From positions 62,001 to 126,000 of the forward strand of contig CALWBQ010000016.1 in assembly GCA_944376125.1 (NCBI GenBank): a stretch of 64,000 nucleotides of DNA, written 5' to 3'. Below the pieces are notes generated by a model, which saw nothing but the letters and a program-made list of their open reading frames with translations, ran no database searches and was not told the origin of the DNA. This DNA is from an uncultured Lachnospiraceae bacterium (GTDB lineage: Bacteria; Bacillota; Clostridia; Lachnospirales; Lachnospiraceae). The number at the start of each line of letters is the position of its first letter. The first letter of the stretch is position 1. Shown here in pieces: positions 1 to 8,690 of the stretch. The position numbers and the translations under genes were made by a program.

Positions 1-485
1 CTTTCAAAACGGTTCATAACCTCAAAGCCCAGATAAACGCCGTACTTTTCCGCCAGTTCTCCGCAGATCTTAAGAGACTCTGTCAGATTCCGGACAAATT
101 GCCCCTTATCTCCCCCGCAGTCTTCCACGCGCCCTGCTATCAGGCCGGCAATCACAATCCCATGGTAGGGGGCCGCAGTTTTCATATGGCCTTCCAGCCT
201 GCGGATAGCCGCCTCCCGCGTCTCCCGGCCGGCTCCTCCCAGGCTGATGCCGTCCTTCTCATAGGCGGAGCCGGTTCCGATCGAAACCAGCTCCACCCCG
301 TTTTCCTCTAACAGCCGGAATATCCGCTCCCGGCCAATACAGTCAGAATCATAAATATGCAGCTCCGCTGCGCGGTAGCCTAAACGGGCCATGGCCGGAA
401 TTGTCTCTTCAAAGGGCCCCCTGAAAAGAATGGGGTCGTCCCCTCCGGCCGTCTCCGATGCCGTCGCCGCAATCTTCATCGTCAT
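1..485 (-). CDS. Sugar phosphate isomerase/epimerase, TIM barrel (3' end beyond window)
   Basis: The reading frame starts at an ATG that overlaps the stop of the GH28 gene (ATGA), with a GAGGAGG site 7 nt upstream, and runs off the left edge, so about 161 residues are visible. The start of the protein (MTMKIAATASE) followed by alternating segments such as LGYRAAELHIYDSD, GVELVSIGTG and YGVYLGFEVMNRFE is typical of the xylose-isomerase-like TIM-barrel family (hydroxypyruvate isomerase / tagatose epimerase type). As the last visible gene of the pectin operon it probably interconverts a keto-sugar acid or sugar released from rhamnogalacturonan. Substrate cannot be read from the sequence. A second in-frame ATG lies two codons downstream. 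Confidence 0.75.
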   Translation of the reverse strand, partial: MTMKIAATASETAGGDDPILFRGPFEETIPAMARLGYRAAELHIYDSDCIGRERIFRLLEENGVELVSIGTGSAYEKDGISLGGAGRETREAAIRRLEGHMKTAAPYHGIVIAGLIAGRVEDCGGDKGQFVRNLTESLKICGELAEKYGVYLGFEVMNRFE

Positions 486-2050
486 ACAGATTCCTCCTCT
501 CTCACGATCTCATCAATGTGGTTCAAAATAAACGGTTCCCCGTCGCATCCCTCCACTGTCACCCGCTTCAGCACCAGCTTCTGAATGTTTTCTGCAAAGA
601 TCCCCATCTTTGCCGTCGGTTCAATATCATCCATCATGGCCGGTTCATCCGGCTGCGGATCCTCCGCATAGGTGACAGCCACATTGTCAAATTCCACGTA
701 ATCTACCTTCTGCTCCGGCAGACCGTAAAGAAAGGCTCCGGCCACGTGGCAGTTTTGGGCCGTTATATTCTTAAAAACCATCTGCCTGACGGCAGGCGTT
801 CTCTCATCCACCGGCAGAGGTGATTTGCATTTGACATAATCCGAATGACGGTCCGGGTCGCAGCAGTTGTAGAACGAATTCAGCACAAAAGGCGTGAGCA
901 CATGATCCATCTTGATATTTTCAAAGCGGATGTCTTCCACTACCGCATCCTTTCCCCGGCCCCTCCGGGTCTTGATGCGCAGCCCACGGTCAGTGTGGGA
1001 GAACAGGCAGTTTTCCACTCTCAAATGGTACACGCCGCCCGCCATCTCACTCCCGATCGTCACAGCCCCATGGCCGTTGTTCATACAGCACTGGCGGATC
1101 TCTATATTTTTGGACGGGACCTTGTACTTGTGCCCCATATAGTATTTTCCAGATTTCACCGCGATGCAGTCGTCACCCAGAGAGAAATATACGCCGGCCA
1201 CTTCCAAGCCGTCGACTGATTCCGGATCCATCCCATCGGTATTAGGCGAATCCCAGGGATTCAGAATCGTCAGCTCCAAAAATCTCAGATGATTGGAAAA
1301 GTAGGGGTGAAGGTTCCAGGACGGGCTGTTCTGGATTGTCAGCCCGTGGATGACAACATTTTCACAGTGATTTAAAAATACCATCCTGGGCCGGAACGCC
1401 CCGATTTTTGCCCGGTCATCCTTCCACCAGTCCTCCTCCGTAGCCTTTCCATCCAGGGTTCCTTCCCCGGTGATTACCACGTTTGACACATTGATCCCCG
1501 TAATCATGCTGGAAAAAATGTCCAGGGGATTGCCCTCCCAGGAGCCCAGATTATACTCCGACTGTTCATCCCAGCTCTGGATCATCCCTGGAAGGATGGC
1601 AAACTTATCGCGCTCCGCGTGGCCTTCCAGCACCGCTCCCTTCCCGATATCCAGGACGAGGCTGCTTTTTAAGAATAAGCTGGTCACCCGGTAAGTTCCC
1701 TCCGGCACAAACACCCGTCCTTTTTCCGGGCAGGCGCAGATCGCAGCCTGGATCGCCAGGGTATCATCGTGGACGCCGTCGCCTTTTGCTCCGAAGCTCC
1801 TGACATTAAGGGTCACAAATTCCTCTTCTGTTTTTACGGCAAACGCTGCCTCCGCACCTTCAGCTTTCAGCAATACCTGATATTCTGTATCCGGCTCCAG
1901 CCCGTATACAGTCTGGATAACCTTCTCGCTCTCCCCGTATTTTTGGCCGTTCAGCCAGATTTCATAGGGCTGCTCCGTCTGATAGATTCCAAAACCCTCC
2001 CATTCCAGAGTAAAACTCCGGGAGGTCTTAAAAATCACTTTGGCTGTCAT
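482..2050 (-). CDS. Glycoside hydrolase family 28 (polygalacturonase-like), intracellular
   Basis: 522 aa. Residues about 1-75 resemble a fibronectin type III-like fold, followed by the right-handed beta-helix of GH28. The family signatures are present in order: NTDG, GDDC (the catalytic aspartates), GHG followed by IGSE, and RIKT. There is no signal peptide, so it should act in the cytoplasm on imported galacturonate-containing oligosaccharides, releasing terminal galacturonate. It sits between the permease genes and the isomerase in one minus-strand operon; its stop overlaps the next start by 4 bp. GH28 also includes rhamnogalacturonan and xylogalacturonan hydrolases, so the exact linkage cleaved is open. 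Confidence 0.9.
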   Translation of the reverse strand: MTAKVIFKTSRSFTLEWEGFGIYQTEQPYEIWLNGQKYGESEKVIQTVYGLEPDTEYQVLLKAEGAEAAFAVKTEEEFVTLNVRSFGAKGDGVHDDTLAIQAAICACPEKGRVFVPEGTYRVTSLFLKSSLVLDIGKGAVLEGHAERDKFAILPGMIQSWDEQSEYNLGSWEGNPLDIFSSMITGINVSNVVITGEGTLDGKATEEDWWKDDRAKIGAFRPRMVFLNHCENVVIHGLTIQNSPSWNLHPYFSNHLRFLELTILNPWDSPNTDGMDPESVDGLEVAGVYFSLGDDCIAVKSGKYYMGHKYKVPSKNIEIRQCCMNNGHGAVTIGSEMAGGVYHLRVENCLFSHTDRGLRIKTRRGRGKDAVVEDIRFENIKMDHVLTPFVLNSFYNCCDPDRHSDYVKCKSPLPVDERTPAVRQMVFKNITAQNCHVAGAFLYGLPEQKVDYVEFDNVAVTYAEDPQPDEPAMMDDIEPTAKMGIFAENIQKLVLKRVTVEGCDGEPFILNHIDEIVREEESV

Positions 2051-2061
2051 GTTCTTTCTCC

Positions 2062-2910
2062 TTATCCTTTAATTCCTCCTGCAGCAATGCCGTCTACAAA
2101 CTGATCCTGAGCCAGGAAAAAGATAACCAGAGACGGGATCAGCGTAATGACTGACAGAGCCAGAACTTTGTTCCACTCAAAGCCCGTCTCCGCGTCCGTC
2201 AGCAGCCTCAGACCCAGGGATGTGGGATATTTCTTTACGCTGTCAATGTAGATCAGCGGGCCCTGGAAGTCGTTAAATCCCCACATGAACTGGAACAGCG
2301 CTACAGACACGATGGTCGGCTTTACCATGGGGACTACGATATAAAGCAGCCGCTGGAACGAATTGCAGCCGTCAATCTCCGCTGCTTCCTCCAGTTCCCG
2401 GGAAACGGAACGCATAAACTGTACCAGCATAAAGATAAAGTAGGGCTCTGCCCCGAAAAATGCCGGAACTGTAAGGGGAAGGAATGAATTGGTCCATCCC
2501 CAGCTTCTGAACAGCAAAAACTGCGGAATATTCAAAACTACCTGCGGCAGAAACAGCGTCGCTAAAAGGACGGAAAACCAAGCCTTCTTCCCTGGGAAAT
2601 CAAACCTGGAAAATCCGTAGGCCGTCAGCACGCTGGAGACGACCGCCCCGATAACCTTCGGGATTACAATCTTAAAGCTGTTGATCAGGTACAGGCTGTA
2701 GGGGTTCCCCGTCGCTGTCCACGCATCAATGTAAGGCTGGATAGAGGGAGCTTCCGGAAGAAAACTGATCGTCGAATAGATCTCATTATTGCTGGCCTTA
2801 AAAGAAGCGCCGATCATCCAAAGCATGGGGTAAAACATTACAAAGCCTACCAGCACCAAAACTGTATACCGGAGGATGGTACTCAGTCTTTCTCTTGTTT
2901 TCTTTGTCAT
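2062..2910 (-). CDS. Carbohydrate ABC transporter permease, MalG/UgpE/YesQ type
   Basis: 282 aa with about six hydrophobic segments and the permease EAA loop near residues 180-200 (EEAAEIDGCNSFQ followed by VPMVKP), which contacts the ATPase. It belongs to the CUT1 sugar-importer family. An AAGGAGG site lies 9 nt before the ATG. It follows the partner permease by 14 bp and is followed by GH28. In Bacillus subtilis the equivalent gene of the rhamnogalacturonan locus is yesQ. No ATPase gene is in the operon, so a shared MsmX-type ATPase encoded elsewhere is expected. Confidence 0.93.
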   Translation of the reverse strand: MTKKTRERLSTILRYTVLVLVGFVMFYPMLWMIGASFKASNNEIYSTISFLPEAPSIQPYIDAWTATGNPYSLYLINSFKIVIPKVIGAVVSSVLTAYGFSRFDFPGKKAWFSVLLATLFLPQVVLNIPQFLLFRSWGWTNSFLPLTVPAFFGAEPYFIFMLVQFMRSVSRELEEAAEIDGCNSFQRLLYIVVPMVKPTIVSVALFQFMWGFNDFQGPLIYIDSVKKYPTSLGLRLLTDAETGFEWNKVLALSVITLIPSLVIFFLAQDQFVDGIAAGGIKG

Positions 2911-2924
2911 TTTTCCATTCCTCC

Positions 2925-3854
2925 TTATTTCTCGTCATCCGAATAATAGACCCAGTATTTCTCACTAGCGAACGATACAACTGTCAGCACGGTAATGATG
3001 ATAAAGAGCAGCCATGCCATAGCGCTGGCCAGTCCCATATTATAAGTTCTGAATGCATTCTGGTAAATCAGCAGGGAAATCAGAGTTGTAGCTCCCAGCG
3101 GGCCTCCTTGGGTGACAATAAATGCACTGTTGAATTCCTGGAACGCTTCGCAGAGCTGGGTAATCAGATTGTAGAAAATAACCGGAGTAATCAGCGGTAC
3201 TGTGACAGAGAAAAATTGTCTCCATTTTCCAGCCCCGTCAATAGCCGCCGCTTCATACAGATCCTGGGGCACGCCCTTCAGTGCTGCCAGGAAGATAACC
3301 ATAGCGGAACCGAACTGCCAGACTCTCAGCAGACAGATAACCAGAAGCGCCCAGCGAGTATCTCCCAGGAAATTGATCTTCTCTCCGCCGAACAGCACAA
3401 TGAACTGGTTAATCAATCCGTCGCTCTGAAAAATAAACTTCCAGACTACAGCGATCGCTACGGAACCTCCCAGGATAGACGGGATATAGTAAATCGTCCG
3501 GAATAATTTTACAAATTTCAGCTTAAAGTTTAGGATATAAGCGATAAACAGTGAAAATATCAGCTTTAGAGGCACCGTGATAAAGGCGTACTGGAATGTC
3601 ACTTTAAAAGCCGTCGTATATTTCTTTGTCTCAAAAATCTTAATGTAGTTAGCAAGGCCGATAAACTGCGTATCGTTCTTGAACAAACTGTAGTCCATAA
3701 AGCTGTAAAACAGCGACATAATAAACGGATAAAACTTAAATACTAAAAACCCGATGACCCAGGGCAGAATATAAAAGAATCCCCTATATTTTTTCAGCAG
3801 GTTTTTCCTTTTTTTTGCTTTTTGCATTTTAACCGTTGCCGGTACTGCGTCCAT
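2925..3854 (-). CDS. Carbohydrate ABC transporter permease, MalF/UgpA/YesP type
   Basis: 309 aa. A lysine-rich cytoplasmic start (residues 1-22) precedes about six membrane helices; the EAA loop reads YEAAAIDGAGKWRQF followed by VPLITP. This is the first membrane subunit of the CUT1 importer, pairing with the permease encoded just downstream (14 bp gap). It follows the GH105 gene by 4 bp. Together with either solute-binding lipoprotein of the operon it should import pectin-derived oligosaccharides. Confidence 0.93.
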   Translation of the reverse strand: MDAVPATVKMQKAKKRKNLLKKYRGFFYILPWVIGFLVFKFYPFIMSLFYSFMDYSLFKNDTQFIGLANYIKIFETKKYTTAFKVTFQYAFITVPLKLIFSLFIAYILNFKLKFVKLFRTIYYIPSILGGSVAIAVVWKFIFQSDGLINQFIVLFGGEKINFLGDTRWALLVICLLRVWQFGSAMVIFLAALKGVPQDLYEAAAIDGAGKWRQFFSVTVPLITPVIFYNLITQLCEAFQEFNSAFIVTQGGPLGATTLISLLIYQNAFRTYNMGLASAMAWLLFIIITVLTVVSFASEKYWVYYSDDEK

Positions 3855-3858
3855 ACTC

Positions 3859-4989
3859 TCACCTCTGTCTTTCTTCCTTCATCAGCAGGGCCGTCACCAT
3901 CATCAGAACGCCTACCGCTTTTACATCGTCATCCACAACCGGCTCTGACAGGTAATAACCTACGCTGCCGTCGCGCTCGTTCCTCGGCCCAAGGCCGGCT
4001 ACTGCACAGGTATCTGCAAGGTGGTCAATGCCGTCCTTGTCTGTATAAAATTTCTGCTTTAACACCTGGCTATAAATTTCTTTTCCTTTTTCCATATATT
4101 TTTCTTTTAAGAGAGCGCCAGTCTGGCAGCCTTTTATAATCGCGTAAGCGACCATTAACGAACCCGAAGTCTCTAGGTAATTTCCCTCCTGCTGAGGCAG
4201 GGCTATAAGCTGGTAAAATAGCTTGCTCTCAGGATCCTGATACTGTAGCACTCCGTGAACCGCTTCCCGGAGCAGTTCACCAAAGCGGGCCTTCACATCG
4301 TACAGTTCCTCGGAAGCCAGGTCGTAGCAGTCTGCCAGAGCCATTAAATACCAGCCGATCGAGCGAAGCCAGAAATTGGGCGACAGCCCGGTCTCCGGAT
4401 CTGCCCACTTCCGGTCCTTATATTCATCGTAAGCGTGATAGTACAGCCCTGTCTTTTCATCATACAAAAGTTTTCTCACCTGGTTAAACTGATTTAAAAT
4501 ATCATAATAGCGTCTCCTGCCGTCCCAGCGGTTCTCGTATTCCATGTAAAAAGGCTGGCCCATGTACAGACCGTCCAGCCACACCTGGAACGGATAAATC
4601 AGCTTGTGCCAAAAATTTCCGGTGGTAAGCCTGGGCTGGTATTTCAACTGAGTCATCAGCGTTTCACAGGCTCTCCTATATTTCTCGTCCTTTGTCTTAT
4701 CGTACAAAAAATAAAAAATCTTTCCGGCGTTGACGAAATCCAGGTTGTATTCTTCTATGTGGTAACTTATAATCGTCCCGTCCTCTTTGATATAAGGGCT
4801 GACCATCCGCTCAATGTAATCCAGATAGTCTTTGTCCCCTGTTTCCTCGTACATTTTGGACGCTCCAACAAAAAGGCAGCCGTCCTCATAGTTCCACTCG
4901 TGCATAGTCTGGCCATCGATTTCTACCAGATAATCGTCCAGCCCCCGGTAGGTATTCATAAAGTGTTTAAAATAAGCCGTTAATTCCAC
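3859..4989 (-). CDS. Glycoside hydrolase family 105 (unsaturated rhamnogalacturonyl hydrolase)
   Basis: 376 aa starting at GTG with GGAGG 8 nt upstream; no ATG lies near. The protein has the alpha/alpha-barrel features of YteR/YesR: an early GCLF stretch, WLRSIGWYLMAL, SGSLMVAYAI and a C-terminal VGVLMM. GH105 enzymes remove the unsaturated uronic acid left at the non-reducing end by pectate or rhamnogalacturonan lyases. No signal peptide, so it is cytoplasmic, matching import of the oligosaccharide first. It begins the second half of the operon, downstream of an internal hairpin terminator, and lies 4 bp from the permease. Confidence 0.92.
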   Translation of the reverse strand: MELTAYFKHFMNTYRGLDDYLVEIDGQTMHEWNYEDGCLFVGASKMYEETGDKDYLDYIERMVSPYIKEDGTIISYHIEEYNLDFVNAGKIFYFLYDKTKDEKYRRACETLMTQLKYQPRLTTGNFWHKLIYPFQVWLDGLYMGQPFYMEYENRWDGRRRYYDILNQFNQVRKLLYDEKTGLYYHAYDEYKDRKWADPETGLSPNFWLRSIGWYLMALADCYDLASEELYDVKARFGELLREAVHGVLQYQDPESKLFYQLIALPQQEGNYLETSGSLMVAYAIIKGCQTGALLKEKYMEKGKEIYSQVLKQKFYTDKDGIDHLADTCAVAGLGPRNERDGSVGYYLSEPVVDDDVKAVGVLMMVTALLMKEERQR

Positions 4990-5026
4990 GCGTATTTCCT
5001 CCTGCTTGATAAATATGAAAAAATAA

Positions 5027-5046
5027 GGGGCGCTTTTTAGCGCCCC
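5027..5046 (-). terminator. Intra-operon hairpin terminator/attenuator
   Basis: Read on the minus strand, GGGGCGCT and AGCGCCCC form an 8-bp GC-rich stem with a 4-nt loop, followed by TTATTTTTT. It lies between the solute-binding protein gene and the GH105 gene, which otherwise read in the same direction. Partial termination here would make more binding protein than permease and hydrolase, a common arrangement in sugar-import operons. Confidence 0.75.
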
Positions 5047-5094
5047 CTCCCCCTCACGCCGAAGCGGATGCCTCCGCCGGCGCGCTGTCCGTCC

Positions 5095-6447
5095 TTAATA
5101 TGGATTTGCTGCATTTACATCGTTGATAGAATCAATCAGATACTGAGCCATCTCAGCCGGGTCAGCTCCCGCGCTCAGATTGTCAAACACTTCGTAATAA
5201 GCTCCGGTGCGCTCCTTCAATGCTGCATTCTCAAAGTTGGGGTCAAATGTATAGTGGCAGAAGTCCTGCACTTTCTGATTGCCTTCCAGAATCAGCCCGC
5301 TCAGCATGCCTGCGTCTTCCAGAACCTTCTTCGCTGCGGTGTTGCAGACTACGCCCCTCTCAGTTCCCATCAGCTTTACGCCAGTTTCATTAGAGGTCAG
5401 GAACTCTAACAGGAGAGCTGCCTCTTCTTTGTGCTCAGAAGTCTCTGTGATAGCAAATCCCATGGAAACCTTGCTCATACCTGCCGGGTATTCGCCCATA
5501 TCGGTAGGATATTCGCCAAGAACCAGCTCCTGGCCTTCGTCAAGAGAATCAGCGATTTCCTGAACATTGGAATCATACTCAGTAATTCCAGCATAATGGC
5601 CGTCCATCCATTTTTTGTTGGAAAGGAAGCTCTCAGCGCCGTCGCCTACGATCGTCGCAATTTCAGGCCATACATGGTCTTCTTCAAGAGAATTGATAAA
5701 GTTCATTCCATCGGTAACTTCTTCCACAGTATAGTTTACCTGCAAATCCTTGATCCACTCTTTGCCGTATTTCTCCTGCAGGTACATTACCATCCACAGC
5801 ATTCTCTCATAGCCTTCCTCTGCCAGGGGATAATAATCGTCGCCCAGCTTCTCCTGGAATGTCTTTCCTGCTGCTCTCAGCTCCTCAATGGAAGTCGGGA
5901 TCGCCACACCTGCTTTGTCAAAGGTAGTTTTGTTGTACATCGGCAGCTTCCCGGTGATGGAAACCGGTACGCCCTGCAGTTTTCCAGCTACCGTCATAGC
6001 GTTTAAATTATTCTCTGACCAGTTGTCCAAAGAGATAATATCTTTGTACTGGTTCAGGTCTACAAACTTAGAGCCGTCAGAAGAGAACTGATACAGCCAG
6101 TCCCAGTTGATCTGCATCAGGTCCGGAGCCGTTCCTCCTGCCAGCTGGGTAGCCACCTTGTCCACCCATCCATCCCAGGAAGAGTACTCACACTCTACGG
6201 TGATCCAGGGATACTCCTCTTCAAATGCCTCTACGGCAGCTATCGTCGCATTATGTCTCGTTTCACCGCCCCACCAGCTAAATCTCAAAGTAACCGGTTC
6301 CTTATCTGAAGCCGTCCCTGCCCCTCCAGAAGCCGCTTCAGATGAAGCCTCTGCTGCTGTCGTCTCCTCTGCTCCTCCGCCCTGACATCCGGCCAGCGCC
6401 AATGCCATTGCCGCAGCTAAGATACCTGCTGTTAACTGTTTTTTCAT
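5095..6447 (-). CDS. Extracellular sugar-binding lipoprotein (family 1) of the pectin importer
   Basis: 450 aa. A signal peptide ends in the lipobox LAGC (Cys 20), followed by a Gly/Ser/Ala/Glu-rich linker and a family 1 solute-binding fold beginning VTLRFSWWGGETRH. The protein is anchored outside the membrane and hands oligosaccharides to the two permeases encoded downstream. An AAGGAGA site precedes the ATG. It is separated from the GH105 gene by a hairpin terminator. A second, unrelated-looking binding lipoprotein is encoded at the start of the same operon. Confidence 0.93.
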   Translation of the reverse strand: MKKQLTAGILAAAMALALAGCQGGGAEETTAAEASSEAASGGAGTASDKEPVTLRFSWWGGETRHNATIAAVEAFEEEYPWITVECEYSSWDGWVDKVATQLAGGTAPDLMQINWDWLYQFSSDGSKFVDLNQYKDIISLDNWSENNLNAMTVAGKLQGVPVSITGKLPMYNKTTFDKAGVAIPTSIEELRAAGKTFQEKLGDDYYPLAEEGYERMLWMVMYLQEKYGKEWIKDLQVNYTVEEVTDGMNFINSLEEDHVWPEIATIVGDGAESFLSNKKWMDGHYAGITEYDSNVQEIADSLDEGQELVLGEYPTDMGEYPAGMSKVSMGFAITETSEHKEEAALLLEFLTSNETGVKLMGTERGVVCNTAAKKVLEDAGMLSGLILEGNQKVQDFCHYTFDPNFENAALKERTGAYYEVFDNLSAGADPAEMAQYLIDSINDVNAANPY

Positions 6448-6471
6448 AGTCTCTGCTCTCCTTCCCCTTAT

Positions 6472-7221
6472 TTACTGCTTTGCCGCTTTCTTGGCTTCCA
6501 GTTCCGCTTTTGTAAGTTCAATTTCAAACCACACGTAATTTACATTCTCATCCTCTTTAATTTCAATAGCGTGTTCAATATCCGTAGGAATAAAGGCCCA
6601 GTCGCCTTCATGCAGTTCGATTTCCTCACCTGCTGCGCGGTAAATAAATTTTGTACCTGGCATTCCATAATACCACTGATATAAATTATCATGGCTGTGC
6701 GGTTCTGCTTTGTTGGGGCCCTTTCCAATAATAGCTCCCATTGTCATCCTGGTAAGAAAATGTGTATCCAGAATCGACAGTGCTTTGATGCCTTCCGGCC
6801 GGAATCCCTCAATATATTCGATGCACCCGCTTAGTGGGCAGAATCTGGGCAGCGCAATATGCCAGTGGCCGAACTGCTCATAATCTTCCGGCAGCATTAC
6901 GCAGGTAAGCTGCAGAAATTCCATATCCGTTACCGCGTGGAGCTCATTCACTTCTTCATCCATTTTTGGAATAAACAAAGACGGCTCATTGATATTAAAA
7001 GCCTTCTTAGGCGTTACAATAAAGCCCTCACCCTTTGTAAAATAGTAAATCTGGGTCTGATCCCCAAAGGTCTCCAGCTCTACAATGGTTCCCGCCTTAA
7101 CCTGACATTTCCAGGTATGTACCCCCTCTACCATTCCTGGAAGCATCTCAGCACGGCAGATTCCATTTCCCAGATTCTCAAACACCATGTCCTCTTTTTT
7201 TTGGTACTTAATAATTGACAT
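6472..7221 (-). CDS. Two-domain cupin protein of the pectin locus
   Basis: 249 aa with two cupin barrels. The second half carries the metal-binding pattern EPHSHDNLYQWYYG and later a histidine in DIEHAIEI; the first half (FGDQTQIYYFTKGEG) lacks clear histidines. It is soluble and sits between the two solute-binding protein genes. Cupins in pectin operons (KdgF, KduI) open or isomerise unsaturated uronates; by location this one may act on a released uronic acid, but it is twice the size of KdgF and not recognisably KduI. GGGAGG precedes the ATG. Function is an inference from context. Confidence 0.75.
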   Translation of the reverse strand: MSIIKYQKKEDMVFENLGNGICRAEMLPGMVEGVHTWKCQVKAGTIVELETFGDQTQIYYFTKGEGFIVTPKKAFNINEPSLFIPKMDEEVNELHAVTDMEFLQLTCVMLPEDYEQFGHWHIALPRFCPLSGCIEYIEGFRPEGIKALSILDTHFLTRMTMGAIIGKGPNKAEPHSHDNLYQWYYGMPGTKFIYRAAGEEIELHEGDWAFIPTDIEHAIEIKEDENVNYVWFEIELTKAELEAKKAAKQ

Positions 7222-7222
7222 T

Positions 7223-8461
7223 TTAACTTCCTCCCTGCTGTTGTCCTATATAATCATTCCACAGAGAGCAGATTCTTTCCACCACAGTCTCCCGATCCAG
7301 TTCGCCTGTCAGATAATGGCTCCACAGTTCCGCGATCTTCAACTGCTCTTCTTCCGGCAGATTTCCCAAAGCGCCGCAGACTGTTCTGCCTGCAAAAATT
7401 GCTTCCTTCAATTCTGCCGCAATAGGAGACAGGCCCTCAAAGCTCTTTTCCTGCATTCCGGAGACAGTCAAACATCCCATCGTTTCTTCCAGAAATTTTC
7501 TGGCTTCCTCAGAAGAAGCCAGCCATACCAGAAATTCCTCCGCTTCCTTCTGATGCGGGCTGCTTTTCGTTACAGATAAAGAAAGGGGCTGTACAGTAAG
7601 TTTGTTGCGCTCGGCCTCCTCATACAATGGGATCGGTCCAATAGTGACCTTTTCCTCCATCTTGGCTGCTGACCTGCGCATCACCGGTGTCAGCCACGTC
7701 CCCTCATTATTGAGCATTGCATATCTCTCAATAAAGAAATAATCTCTAGCTGTGTCTTTTCCGGTTGTCAAAGAATTGCGGTTGCCGTACTCCAGCGTCA
7801 GATCCAGAAAATCTGCTAGGGCATACCATGTCTCAGCGTCATTTCCGGCCGCCGCTGGGAGAAGGAATAAATGGCTGGTCATCGTCAGAAGTGCTTCCTT
7901 GTAATGATTCATAATCGGCTTAATCTCAGCTTCGTCCAGCTCCCTGCACAGCGCTTCCAGCTCCCCCTGAGTCAGCGGGATTTTGTTTATGCCCTGCTGT
8001 TTTAAGATTCCCATGTTGTAAAGGATTCCTTCTCCCTCGATTATTACCGGTACAGAATAGAGTTTGTCTCCAATCTTTCCCTGAGCCAAATACTGGTCAG
8101 GCAGCCTGTTCTTCACCGCGCTTTCATCCAGCTCTACCAGGTGATCCTGCCAAACCTCCATGGAGGTCTGATACCCTGTACTGATAATATCCGGCATATT
8201 CTGGGACGCCAAATTTACCTTCAGCAGATCAGAATACATACTCCGGTCTACTAGATTCCAGTCGATTTTCTCAATCTCCGGGTGGCTCTTCAGGTATAAC
8301 TGCGCCAGTCCTTCCGCATATTCATTCCACTCTGCTTCCGGAAGGCTGACCGTCAGCACAATCCCTTCCGGATTTTCCTCACTCTTTATCTCTTCCTTTC
8401 CGCAGCCTGCAGACATCGCCAATATCAGTGCCAGCATCCATATCCCTATCTTTCTTTTCAT
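7223..8461 (-). CDS. Second sugar-binding lipoprotein (family 1)
   Basis: 412 aa from an ATG with GGGAGG 7 nt upstream; an in-frame TTG two codons earlier is too close to that site. The signal peptide ends in SAGC, then a family 1 binding fold (VLTVSLPEAEWNEY, later NMPDIISTGYQTS). It is the first gene of the minus-strand pectin operon and faces the yesM-like gene. It is diverged from the other binding protein of the operon, so it may present a different oligosaccharide to the same permeases, or act as a sensor partner of the histidine kinase. Confidence 0.88.
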   Translation of the reverse strand: MKRKIGIWMLALILAMSAGCGKEEIKSEENPEGIVLTVSLPEAEWNEYAEGLAQLYLKSHPEIEKIDWNLVDRSMYSDLLKVNLASQNMPDIISTGYQTSMEVWQDHLVELDESAVKNRLPDQYLAQGKIGDKLYSVPVIIEGEGILYNMGILKQQGINKIPLTQGELEALCRELDEAEIKPIMNHYKEALLTMTSHLFLLPAAAGNDAETWYALADFLDLTLEYGNRNSLTTGKDTARDYFFIERYAMLNNEGTWLTPVMRRSAAKMEEKVTIGPIPLYEEAERNKLTVQPLSLSVTKSSPHQKEAEEFLVWLASSEEARKFLEETMGCLTVSGMQEKSFEGLSPIAAELKEAIFAGRTVCGALGNLPEEEQLKIAELWSHYLTGELDRETVVERICSLWNDYIGQQQGGS

Positions 8462-8629
8462 CGGCAAACCTCCCGGTACTATTGTTTAAAAGCTATCATA
8501 CCACGCTGCCATTACTGCTGGGATAACCAGATTTGGTGAATCTGTTGTCTCTCTGCTGTTCATGGCCTTATTTTATCCTAACCCTTTTTTCTTTTACACT
8601 CACTTTTTTGATGAGTCAGGAGGATTATT

Positions 8630-8659
8630 TTGACTTTTTCTGTTCTATTGTAGTATACT
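8630..8659 (+). promoter_or_regulatory. Sigma-A type promoter of the yesMN-like pair
   Basis: TTGACT at 8630-8635 and TATACT at 8654-8659, spacer 18 nt, about 30 nt before the histidine kinase start. It lies in the 229-bp divergent gap between the pectin operon and its regulators. Confidence 0.55.
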
Positions 8660-8690
8660 GTCCGTAGCATTGATGTACAGGAGGGGTTGT

